DNA from: Lachnospiraceae bacterium
GTDB lineage: Bacteria > Bacillota > Clostridia > Lachnospirales > Lachnospiraceae
Assembly (NCBI GenBank): GCA_900770225.1
Contig: CAAGJU010000002.1
Span: 1 to 9,583 of the forward strand
DNA length: 9,583 nt
Reading direction: 5' to 3'
Position 1 is the first letter of the stretch. Every line of letters begins with the position of its first letter. Below, piece after piece: positions 1-5,825 of the stretch. The notes beneath the pieces are model-generated. The model was not told the origin of the DNA and ran no database searches. It worked only from the letters and a program-made list of their open reading frames with translations. Position numbers and translations under genes: made by a program.

Positions 1-61
1 CTCCCTCAGCTCGGGCTCTCGTGTGGCTTCGCCCCACTACGCCCTCGCTGAGGGGCGTGTC
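1..61. repeat. Left copy of 61-bp direct repeat bracketing the locus (hairpin B)
   Basis: This GC-rich stretch recurs at 9523-9583 with one difference (G at 21, A at 9543). It can fold on itself: CCCTCAGCTCGGGC (3-16) pairs with GCCCTCGCTGAGGG (41-54) at 12 of 14 positions, and a smaller GGC-TTC-GCC stem lies in between. It is cut by the window edge, so the repeat may start further left. It looks like a dispersed intergenic palindromic repeat. I cannot assign it to a named family. Confidence 0.85.
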
Positions 62-117
62 AATAAGTCATTCACCCACTTTTGCACAAGTGCAACGTGG
101 GTGATGACTTTTGACAC
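57..117. repeat. Imperfect palindrome (hairpin C) adjoining the left repeat
   Basis: GTGTCAATAAGTCATTCACCCAC (given here as 57-79) is mirrored by GTGGGTGATGACTTTTGACAC (97-117), with one-base bulges on the left arm. The centre is GCAC-AA-GTGC at 84-93. It shares GTGTC with the end of the 61-bp repeat, so it is probably part of the same composite element. No T-run follows it, so it is not an obvious intrinsic terminator. Confidence 0.75.
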
Positions 118-252
118 TGTTATCACAGTATTCCTGACGAAGCCAGACGTACAGTATCATGTATTGACAGATGTGTACAACCTGTACAACTTTACAGATG
201 TTACGGCAAACATTCCCAAAAACGTACATGCCAATTTAGTCAACTACACGAA

Positions 253-269
253 AATGTATACAATACATT
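253..269. promoter_or_regulatory. Candidate operator palindrome overlapping the -35 box
   Basis: AATGTAT-ACA-ATACATT is a perfect 7-bp inverted repeat with a 3-base centre. Its right end overlaps the TTGACA box at 268-273. A repressor bound here would block RNA polymerase. AraR is the likely ligand by context, but this site is less close to a TTGTAC type than the one at 312. Confidence 0.5.
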
Positions 270-296
270 GACATGATCCCACCCAAATGGTACAGT
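268..296 (+). promoter_or_regulatory. Candidate sigma-A promoter for the transporter operon
   Basis: A perfect -35 box TTGACA (268-273) is followed by a 17-base spacer and TACAGT (291-296), which matches TATAAT at 4 of 6 positions. Transcription would start near 303 and give a leader of about 290 nt. Candidate operators lie on both sides, at 253-269 and 299-323. Other TTGACA boxes, at 164 and 410, lack a matching -10 box. Confidence 0.55.
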
Positions 297-298
297 TG

Positions 299-323
299 CA
301 ATTGTTCAATGAATTGTACATAT
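299..323 (+). promoter_or_regulatory. Candidate AraR operator near the transcription start
   Basis: CAATTGTTCA (299-308) and GAATTGTACAT (311-321) are adjacent related half-sites. A third relative, GAATTGTTCAT, lies at 353-363, exactly 42 bases or about four helical turns downstream of the second. The 12-mer AATTGTACATAT (312-323) recurs exactly at 7361-7372 upstream of araR. The position over the predicted transcription start suits a repressor site. Confidence 0.55.
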
Positions 324-342
324 TTCCTATACAAATGCGGTG

Positions 343-381
343 ACCATTTCCTGAATTGTTCATCTCTCACAATGAAATGGT
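343..381 (+). other. Leader hairpin
   Basis: ACCATTTC (343-350) pairs perfectly with GAAATGGT (374-381). Inside it, ATTGT (355-359) pairs with ACAAT (369-373) across a 9-base loop, leaving a four-base bulge CTGA on the left arm. It would lie in the transcribed leader of the binding-protein gene. A weaker stem, ACCGGC/GCCGGT (417-422 with 445-450), follows. I recognise no known riboswitch. The hairpin also contains the GAATTGTTCAT half-site, so it may reflect operator symmetry rather than RNA function. Confidence 0.45.
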
Positions 382-593
382 GAAGCGTACTGAAAAACAT
401 CTGCATTTTTTGACAAACCGGCCGAAAAAAGCATCAGCAAAAGCGCCGGTGAGTGAAAGATCAGATGTAAATGTACAACATAGCATATGTGTGGAAAACA
501 TGTACGAATATACGATCAACTTTTTTATTTAACATGTACAGCACTTATCATCCGGAATGACAGTGGTGTACAAAAAGGCAGGAGGAATAGAAT

Positions 594-1859
594 ATGAAGG
601 AATTTGGTAAGAGACTGCTCGGTGCAGGACTTTCCGTTGCAATGGCGGGAGGACTTCTTGCAGGCTGCGGAAGCTCATCCACAGCATCCAGCGCAACGTC
701 AGCGGCATCATCCGCAACGTCATCCGCTGCTGCATCTGATACTGCTTCCAGCGCAGCTTCAACATCAACAGCAACCGAGACGGACAACAGCAAGATCAAG
801 ATCGGTGTTTCCATCTGGTCTTCCACAGATGTACTCGGATCCCAGTGCAAACTGATCCTCGATGAGGCAGCCAAGGCTCTCGGCGTACAGGTTCAGTACG
901 TTGACCAGGGTCATGTATCTGAGAAGGTTACCGCTTCTGTTGAGCAGCTCTGCGCAGCAGGATGCCAGGGTATCATCATCTGCAACTCTTCCGATACAGA
1001 GATGACATCCGCCATCAAGACCTGCAACGACAATAAAGTATATCTGGCACAGTTCTTCCGTATCATCAGCAAGGATGACAACCCGGATATCTATCAGGCA
1101 GCTGCCGATTCTCCTTATTATGTAGGTGCTGTTCATGAGAACGAAGTTGAGAACGGCAAGAAGCTCGTTCAGATTCTCCTCGACAAGGGCGATCGTGACA
1201 TCGGTCTGATCGGCTGGGAGCAGGGAGATGCTACATGGCTCGGCCGTTGGGAAGGTTACAAGGAAGGCGTAGATGCCTGGAACAAGGACAACCCTGATGA
1301 TCAGGCAAAGCTCTCTGAGCCGCAGTACGCAGGAACCACTTCTGACGGTGGTGCAAAAGCAGCCGATGCTCTGATGCAGGCTGATCCGGATCTGGATGCT
1401 CTGATCCCGGCCGGCGGCGGCGGAGATCCTCTGCAGGGTGCTATCGCAGCTGTTGAGAAGGCAGGAAAGACCGACAGCATCGACGTTGTTTCCACCGACT
1501 TCCTTCCGGATCTCGGCGACAGACTGGCTAACGGATCCATGGCAGGTGAGTCCGGAGGACATTACTGCGATCCTCTGTTCGCATTCCTGATGGTTTACAA
1601 CGCAATCAAGGGCAACTACACAGGTTTCGCAGGACAGTTCAACGAGATCCAGTTCCCTTATCTGTATGTATCTTCTGCTGATGACTATGCACAGTATGAG
1701 AAGTACTTCGTAGATCAGCTTCCTTACACCGATGACGAGATCGTTGACATGTCCAACATGAGCTTTGACGATCTGGCAGCAGCAGCTGGCAAGCTTTCCA
1801 TCGAAGACGCAGCTGAAAGAGCCGGCGGTGAGGCAGTAAGCTCAAGCTCAGCATCATAA
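594..1859 (+). CDS. Sugar ABC transporter substrate-binding lipoprotein, probably for L-arabinose
   Basis: This is the extracellular sugar-capture component of a CUT2-type ABC importer, 421 residues long. The N-terminus is a lipoprotein signal: basic start (K2, K6, R7), hydrophobic core and lipobox LLAGC with the lipidated cysteine at residue 25. A Ser/Ala/Thr linker (about 26-63) spaces it from the membrane. The mature domain opens with KIKIGVSIW (67-75), like periplasmic-binding-protein type 1 folds of the RbsB/XylF class. Later hallmarks are GIIICNSSD, the Trp-rich GWEQGDATWLGRW (W208, W215, W219), GGGGDPLQGA and VVSTDF. Aromatic residues often stack on sugars in this family, but I cannot assign the ligand contacts. 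GGAGGA at 581-586 sits seven bases before the ATG. Ligand identity rests on the neighbouring araA, araR and araD; another pentose or an arabinoside is possible. A terminator after the gene should favour its expression over the membrane parts. Confidence 0.9.
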   Translation: MKEFGKRLLGAGLSVAMAGGLLAGCGSSSTASSATSAASSATSSAAASDTASSAASTSTATETDNSKIKIGVSIWSSTDVLGSQCKLILDEAAKALGVQVQYVDQGHVSEKVTASVEQLCAAGCQGIIICNSSDTEMTSAIKTCNDNKVYLAQFFRIISKDDNPDIYQAAADSPYYVGAVHENEVENGKKLVQILLDKGDRDIGLIGWEQGDATWLGRWEGYKEGVDAWNKDNPDDQAKLSEPQYAGTTSDGGAKAADALMQADPDLDALIPAGGGGDPLQGAIAAVEKAGKTDSIDVVSTDFLPDLGDRLANGSMAGESGGHYCDPLFAFLMVYNAIKGNYTGFAGQFNEIQFPYLYVSSADDYAQYEKYFVDQLPYTDDEIVDMSNMSFDDLAAAAGKLSIEDAAERAGGEAVSSSSAS

Positions 1860-1875
1860 AAAATATGGCGGCGGG

Positions 1876-1891
1876 CTGTCGGAAACGGCAG
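1876..1891 (+). other. Small GAAA-loop hairpin after the binding-protein gene
   Basis: CTGTCG (1876-1881) pairs with CGGCAG (1886-1891), including one G-U wobble, around the loop GAAA. It lies 17 bases after the binding-protein stop and upstream of the main terminator. It may help stabilise the 3' end of the short transcript. Confidence 0.35.
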
Positions 1892-1929
1892 ACCGATACC
1901 ACAAGAGCTGACAGACATCAGTGAATTGT

Positions 1930-1966
1930 CAGGCCGGTATCCGGGCGATACCGGCCTGTATTTTTA
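1930..1966 (+). terminator. Intrinsic terminator between binding-protein gene and permease 1
   Basis: CAGGCCGGTATC (1930-1941) and GATACCGGCCTG (1947-1958) form a perfect 12-bp GC-rich stem with loop CGGGC, followed by TATTTTTA. This is a strong rho-independent terminator signature. I see no clear promoter between it and permease 1 at 2010, so it probably leaks, giving abundant binding-protein mRNA and less transcript of the membrane and ATPase genes. This arrangement is common in sugar ABC operons. Confidence 0.85.
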
Positions 1967-2009
1967 AAACCAGTTGTTCTATACCAATTTTGAGATTGAG
2001 GTAAAATGT

Positions 2010-2978
2010 ATGGAATCTGTTGAGAAAACCAAGAAAACCGGAAAGATGTCCGGGAAGGTTAAGGGATACCTGATCCTGGCGGTGCTTGTGGTCGCAGCGT
2101 GGGCAGTCTTCAAAATCCTGACGCCGGGCAACTTCGGATCACCTTCGAACCTGATTTCTTATTTCCAGGCAGGTCTGATGGCAGCTACAGGCGCTATCGG
2201 CTTTTATTTCGTTATGGTCATGGGCATGTTCGATTTCTCCATCGGTGCGAACATCGTCCTCTCCGCTATTGTCGGATGCATTTTTGCATCCAAGCTGGGT
2301 CTCGGCTATTTCGGACTCGTCATCGGAAGTCTCGTGACCGGTGCTCTGGTCGGACTCCTGAACGGCTTCCTCTACACAAAGCTGAGAATCCCGTCCATGA
2401 TCGTTACCGTTGGTACAGCACTTATTCTTGAGTCTCTGGCCAACTACGTGGCAAACGGCGAGACCCAGACACTTCCGGACAACCTCCGCTGGTTCGGTTC
2501 CATCGGCGGTTCCATCGTCCTCGCAGCTGTCGCGTTTGTCGTTGCTTTCATTATTCTGAACTACACCAAGATCGGAACATACACCTATGCGATCGGCTCC
2601 AACGAGTTCGTTGCCAAGAACATGGGTATCAACGTTGATAAGTACAAGAGAATAGCCTTCGTGATCTCCGGTGCGTTCTTCGGCGCCGAGGCGATCCTTT
2701 CCATCGGCTATGGTTCTTCGATGGTTGCCGTTACCGGCATGAGCTCCATGAGCCGTAACTTCATCCCGACCATGGGCTGCTTCTTCGGACTGGCATTCAG
2801 AAAGTACGGTATTCCGCTCCAGGCTATCATCATCGGTGAGTTCTTCGTCAACATCATTTTCTACGGATTTATTGCTCTCGGCGCTCCGACAGCAATCCAG
2901 GACGTCATCACCGGCCTTGCGCTTCTGGTAATCATCACTGTGACGACCAGAACCGCAAAGGGCGAGATCGTTAAGTAA
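2010..2978 (+). CDS. Sugar ABC transporter permease 1 (CUT2 / BPD_transp_2 family)
   Basis: This is an integral membrane protein of 322 residues, one of two different permeases of the importer. I chose the ATG at 2010 because GAGGT (1998-2002) lies seven bases upstream. An in-frame TTG at 1974 would add 12 residues but lies beside the terminator. A basic cytoplasmic tail (about 1-18) precedes the first membrane helix (about 19-38). Further hydrophobic segments follow through the protein, roughly eight to ten in all. The family motif G-x-x-D-F-S-x-G is visible as GMFDFSIG (72-79), comparable to the G-I-D-L-S-V-G region of RbsC and XylH. The stop is 15 bases before the ATPase start, so the two genes are cotranscribed. 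It differs clearly from permease 2, so the channel is probably a heterodimer. Substrate is inferred from context. Confidence 0.9.
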   Translation: MESVEKTKKTGKMSGKVKGYLILAVLVVAAWAVFKILTPGNFGSPSNLISYFQAGLMAATGAIGFYFVMVMGMFDFSIGANIVLSAIVGCIFASKLGLGYFGLVIGSLVTGALVGLLNGFLYTKLRIPSMIVTVGTALILESLANYVANGETQTLPDNLRWFGSIGGSIVLAAVAFVVAFIILNYTKIGTYTYAIGSNEFVAKNMGINVDKYKRIAFVISGAFFGAEAILSIGYGSSMVAVTGMSSMSRNFIPTMGCFFGLAFRKYGIPLQAIIIGEFFVNIIFYGFIALGAPTAIQDVITGLALLVIITVTTRTAKGEIVK

Positions 2979-2993
2979 AGAGGAGGATGAACC

Positions 2994-4499
2994 ATGAGTG
3001 ATGAAGTAAGGCTTGAAGCCGTAGACGTGAGCAAGACCTTCGGTATCACCAAGGCTGTGCAGCACGTATCAGAAAAGTTCTATAAAGGTGAGATCCACGC
3101 GCTGATCGGAGAGAACGGTTCCGGTAAATCAACGCTGACCAATATGCTGACCGGTATCTATTCAATCGACAGCGGCAAGTTCATCCTCGACGGCGAGGAG
3201 GTAAAACCTGTCAACCAGGTCGACGCCAATAACCACGGCATCGCCATTATCGTACAGGAGCTCGGTACGCTCGACGGCCTGACGGTAGCTGAGAATATCT
3301 TCCTCGGCCATGAGGATCAGTTCGTAAAGCACGGAATCAAAAATACCGGCGCCATGAATAAAAAAGCCAATGAACTGCTGAAGGAGTACGGATTCGGCAG
3401 GATCAAGGCTGCCGATTACGTAGATGATTACAACTTCGAGGACAGAAAGCTCGTCGAGATCGTGAAATCCACGTATTTCAAACCGAAGGTTCTTGTCGTC
3501 GATGAGACGACGACGGCGCTCTCCCAGGAGGGACGTGAAGAGCTGTACAAGGTGATGAACCGTGTGAGAGATTACGGCGGCGTCGTTATTTTTATCTCCC
3601 ATGATCTGCAGGAGGTTCTGGACAAATCCGACAGGATCACGGTTCTCCGTGACGGCGTGTACATCGGCTGCGTCAATGCGAAAGACGAGACAGAGGACGA
3701 TCTGAAAAAAATGATGGTCGGCCGTGAGATGACAGGCGATTACTATCGCTCGGATTACGGCGAGAAGGTTTCGGACGAGGTTGTCCTTTCCGTGGAAAAT
3801 GTAACTGTTCCGAATCTGATTAAGGACGTCACCTTCCAGCTGCATAAGGGCGAGATCCTCGGCTTCGGCGGTCTGTCCGAATCCGGTATGCATGAGGTCG
3901 GCAAGGCGATCTTCGGTGCATCCTTTGACAGAACCGGCACCGTGAAGCTCGCTGACGGAACGGAGATCAATGATATCCCGACGGCGATCAAACACAGCAT
4001 CGCCTATACTTCCAAGGACCGTGACAATGAATCCGTCGTCATGAACCAGAGTATCGGTGACAACATCCTTCTTCCTTCTCTTGACAGACTGGGCAAAGGA
4101 CCGCTGAAGATCCAGAACCACAGGGCGAACAGAGCTTTTGCTGAAAAATATGCCGAAGAGATGTCCGTCAAGATGGTCAACACGAACCAGTTTGTATCGG
4201 AGCTCTCGGGCGGCAACAAACAGAAGGTTGTTCTGGCCCGCTGGCTCGGCGCTGATTCGGACATCCTTGTTCTCGATTCCCCGACCCGTGGTATCGATAT
4301 CAAGGTAAAACAGGACATTTATCAGCTGATGGACAAGATGCGCAAAGAGGGCAAATCCATCATCATGATCTCAGAGGAACTGATGGAGCTGATCGGTATG
4401 TGCGACCGCATCATTATCATGCGTGACGGCCAGATCAGCGGCGAACTGGAGCGCAGCAGGAATCTCGATGAGAATTCGCTGATCGCGAAGATGGTATAA
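2994..4499 (+). CDS. Sugar ABC transporter ATP-binding protein with two nucleotide-binding domains (CUT2)
   Basis: This is the 501-residue energising subunit on the cytoplasmic face, a fused pair of ATPase domains as in RbsA, XylG and AraG. Domain 1 has Walker A GENGSGKST (39-47), Q-loop Q88, Walker B VLVVDE (D170, E171) and switch His H203 in ISHDL. Its signature motif is degenerate: YNFEDRK (about 146-152) stands where LSxGQ is expected. Domain 2 has a broken P-loop, GLSESGMHE (about 293-301), with no GK[S/T]. It has a textbook signature LSGGNKQK (404-411), a Walker B with D428 followed by S429 instead of Glu, and SEE instead of the switch His. Domain 1 Walker A/B plus the domain 2 signature make one complete site; the opposite site has lost every key residue. 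Degenerate second sites are usual in CUT2 ATPases, but the D-S Walker B seems extreme. AGGAGG (2981-2986) precedes the ATG by seven bases. Confidence 0.93.
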   Translation: MSDEVRLEAVDVSKTFGITKAVQHVSEKFYKGEIHALIGENGSGKSTLTNMLTGIYSIDSGKFILDGEEVKPVNQVDANNHGIAIIVQELGTLDGLTVAENIFLGHEDQFVKHGIKNTGAMNKKANELLKEYGFGRIKAADYVDDYNFEDRKLVEIVKSTYFKPKVLVVDETTTALSQEGREELYKVMNRVRDYGGVVIFISHDLQEVLDKSDRITVLRDGVYIGCVNAKDETEDDLKKMMVGREMTGDYYRSDYGEKVSDEVVLSVENVTVPNLIKDVTFQLHKGEILGFGGLSESGMHEVGKAIFGASFDRTGTVKLADGTEINDIPTAIKHSIAYTSKDRDNESVVMNQSIGDNILLPSLDRLGKGPLKIQNHRANRAFAEKYAEEMSVKMVNTNQFVSELSGGNKQKVVLARWLGADSDILVLDSPTRGIDIKVKQDIYQLMDKMRKEGKSIIMISEELMELIGMCDRIIIMRDGQISGELERSRNLDENSLIAKMV

Positions 4500-4514
4500 G
4501 GAAGGAGAAAAACA

Positions 4515-5480
4515 ATGGAAAAAGCTGTAACAGCAGATAAAGCGGAGCGGAAGAGTTTCGCGCAGTCATCTACTTTCCGTGCGGTCCTTCCGGTCATCGG
4601 ACTGATTCTGGTCTTCATTATTTTTAATATTCTGACCGGCGGAAGAATGATCACCAACCTGAGCCTGACGATCAGCTCGCTGTATTCCCTGATGATCGCC
4701 TGCACGGGTGTGTTCTTCATTATGACCATGGGTGGTCTTGATTTCTCCCAGGGTTCTATTCTCGGCATCGCAGCCATCGTGATCTGTACGGTTTCCAAGG
4801 TGGCTCCGGTCGGTATTGCGATCATCGCCGGTATTGCGGTGGGCGCAGGCATCGGCGCGATCAACGGATTTTTCTACGTGAACCGTAAGATCAAATCCTT
4901 CATTGTTACGATCTGCACGATGTTTCTTTTCCGTGGCATTATCAAGTATCTGACGAGTGATTCGCCGGTTTCCGGCGCAGCTTCTCTGCAGATGAACTAT
5001 GATACGGTTCCGGTGAAGCTGACCTGCATGCTGATCGTTGTGGCGCTGGGCATTTTCTTCTTTGAGTTTACCCGCTTCGGTACGGATCTCAGAGCGATCG
5101 GCGCAGGCGAGAAGGCGGCGAAGTTCGCAGGCATTCGTACGGATAGAATGAAATTCTGGGTTTATGTACTGTCCGGTGCCATCACCGGTTTTGCGGCATT
5201 TGTCAGCGTTGTTCACGCAGGCTCCGTTACTTCTTCCGGTGGTAACCAGCTGGAGACACAGATTCTGATCGCTCTGGTTCTCGGCGGCATGCCGATTTCC
5301 GGTGGCGCCAAGGTCAGATTCGAGAACGTCATTGTCGGTGCTCTGCTTTACACCATCCTGCAGTCTGGACTGCAGATGCTGGGTATGTCTACGCAGACGA
5401 TGCAGATGATCGAGAGCGTAGTCTTCCTGGTATTTGTTCTGATTTTCGCGGACAGACAGTCAATTCAGGTAATAAAGTAA
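4515..5480 (+). CDS. Sugar ABC transporter permease 2 (CUT2 / BPD_transp_2 family)
   Basis: This second, distinct permease of the importer has 321 residues. A charged N-terminal tail (1-22) precedes the first membrane helix (about 23-41). A second hydrophobic segment (about 55-72) leads into the family motif GGLDFSQG (73-80), the counterpart of GMFDFSIG in permease 1. More hydrophobic segments follow, including a glycine-rich LVLGGMPISGG stretch typical of the C-terminal half. AGGAG (4503-4507) lies seven bases before the ATG, and the gap from the ATPase stop is 15 bases, so expression is coupled. The order permease, ATPase, permease with unlike permeases resembles the E. coli YtfQRT-YjfF or Lsr systems in subunit make-up more than AraFGH, which has one permease. 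A long palindrome starts four bases after the stop. Confidence 0.9.
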   Translation: MEKAVTADKAERKSFAQSSTFRAVLPVIGLILVFIIFNILTGGRMITNLSLTISSLYSLMIACTGVFFIMTMGGLDFSQGSILGIAAIVICTVSKVAPVGIAIIAGIAVGAGIGAINGFFYVNRKIKSFIVTICTMFLFRGIIKYLTSDSPVSGAASLQMNYDTVPVKLTCMLIVVALGIFFFEFTRFGTDLRAIGAGEKAAKFAGIRTDRMKFWVYVLSGAITGFAAFVSVVHAGSVTSSGGNQLETQILIALVLGGMPISGGAKVRFENVIVGALLYTILQSGLQMLGMSTQTMQMIESVVFLVFVLIFADRQSIQVIK

Positions 5481-5484
5481 TTCC

Positions 5485-5610
5485 GGATACTTCCGTTCGC
5501 AAACACGCTCTCGCTCGTCCTCGCAGTAACGGTGGTAAGTTCACCCTTCGCTTTCGCTCGGGTTCACTAACCACCGACTGCTGCGGATGGTTTGCGAACT
5601 GGAAGTATCC
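5485..5610. repeat. Large nested palindrome directly after permease 2
   Basis: The outer arms GGATACTTCCGTTCGCAAAC (5485-5504) and 5590-5610 are perfect complements except for one bulged T (5600). Inside, GCAGT (5523-5527) can pair with ACTGC (5577-5581). The inner arms 5531-5546 (GGTGGTAAGTTCACCC) and 5561-5576 (GGGTTCACTAACCACC) match at 13 of 16 positions. The whole 126 bases could form one long hairpin or cruciform. No T-run follows, so termination is not its obvious role. Its place four bases after a stop codon suggests protection of the upstream mRNA 3' end or an inserted palindromic repeat. Confidence 0.85.
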
Positions 5611-5825
5611 TGCACACCGATGGCTGCGCGGATATATTGAGAACTGGATGTATCACGCACGTGTTGTGCGGGACGGAATGTTTTCAGCTGCTGAATGAAA
5701 CACTTTCTCAACTGAGAACAGAATGCAACGAATTTTTATGCACGATAGCGGAACAGAAATTCAACAAAGTGAAAATCACATAAAACAGTAGAAGTAACGA
5801 CCAAAACATAAGGAGAATTTCCGGT
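5611..5825 (+). other. Upstream region of araA with three short stems and no GTAC site
   Basis: After the long palindrome this stretch holds three short perfect stems: CGCAC/GTGCG (5656-5670), TTCAGC-T-GCTGAA (5683-5695) and TTCTCA-AC-TGAGAA (5705-5718). None has a U-tract. A degenerate copy of the palindrome's right arm lies at 5639-5660 (18 of 22 bases match 5594-5615). I found no convincing promoter and no GTAC. araA therefore either depends on read-through from upstream or has a promoter I cannot recognise. The rest is A-rich and precedes the araA ribosome binding site AGGAG (5811-5815). Confidence 0.5.

Larger units (their letters stand above)
118..593 (+). promoter_or_regulatory. AT-rich control region dense in GTAC/TGTACA sites
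   Basis: This gene-free stretch precedes the binding-protein gene. It contains eleven GTAC tetramers, starting at 149, 175, 184, 224, 290, 316, 387, 473, 502, 536 and 568. About two would be expected by chance in this length. Six lie within the full palindrome TGTACA. TTGTAC/GTACAA half-sites are typical of AraR operators in Bacillota, and an AraR gene lies downstream, so I infer a multi-site operator region. Some sites could belong to another regulator. I see no convincing open reading frame here. Confidence 0.65.

Noticed and set aside
1..61. CRISPR repeat or transposon terminal inverted repeat
   Set aside because: There are only two copies 9.5 kb apart, in direct orientation, with no regular spacers and no transposase gene between them.
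23..271. 82-residue GTG-start open frame on the + strand
   Set aside because: It begins inside the palindromic repeat, runs through operator-like AT-rich sequence, lacks a ribosome binding site and shows no recognisable protein features.
361..400. Catabolite-responsive element near TGGTGAAGCGTACTGA
   Set aside because: The spacing does not fit the TGNAANCG core; one base is missing.
299..593. Riboswitch in the long leader of the binding-protein gene
   Set aside because: Hairpins exist, but I recognise no conserved riboswitch core, and the GTAC sites explain the region better as protein operators.
765..1562. Minus-strand open frame (265 residues) opposite the binding-protein gene
   Set aside because: It lies entirely antisense to a clear lipoprotein gene, with no ribosome binding site or family features.
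1974..2009. Upstream TTG start for permease 1
   Set aside because: It lies eight bases from the terminator T-run and has no Shine-Dalgarno sequence, while the ATG at 2010 has GAGGT seven bases upstream.
2139..3065. Minus-strand open frame (308 residues) opposite permease 1
   Set aside because: It is an Asp/Glu/His-rich shadow of a membrane protein gene and has no plausible fold or start signal.
3162..4121. Minus-strand open frame (319 residues) opposite the ATPase
   Set aside because: It is a shadow frame; the + strand carries textbook ABC motifs throughout.
5592..5783. 63-residue TTG-start open frame upstream of araA
   Set aside because: It starts inside the right arm of the palindrome and has no recognisable features or ribosome binding site.
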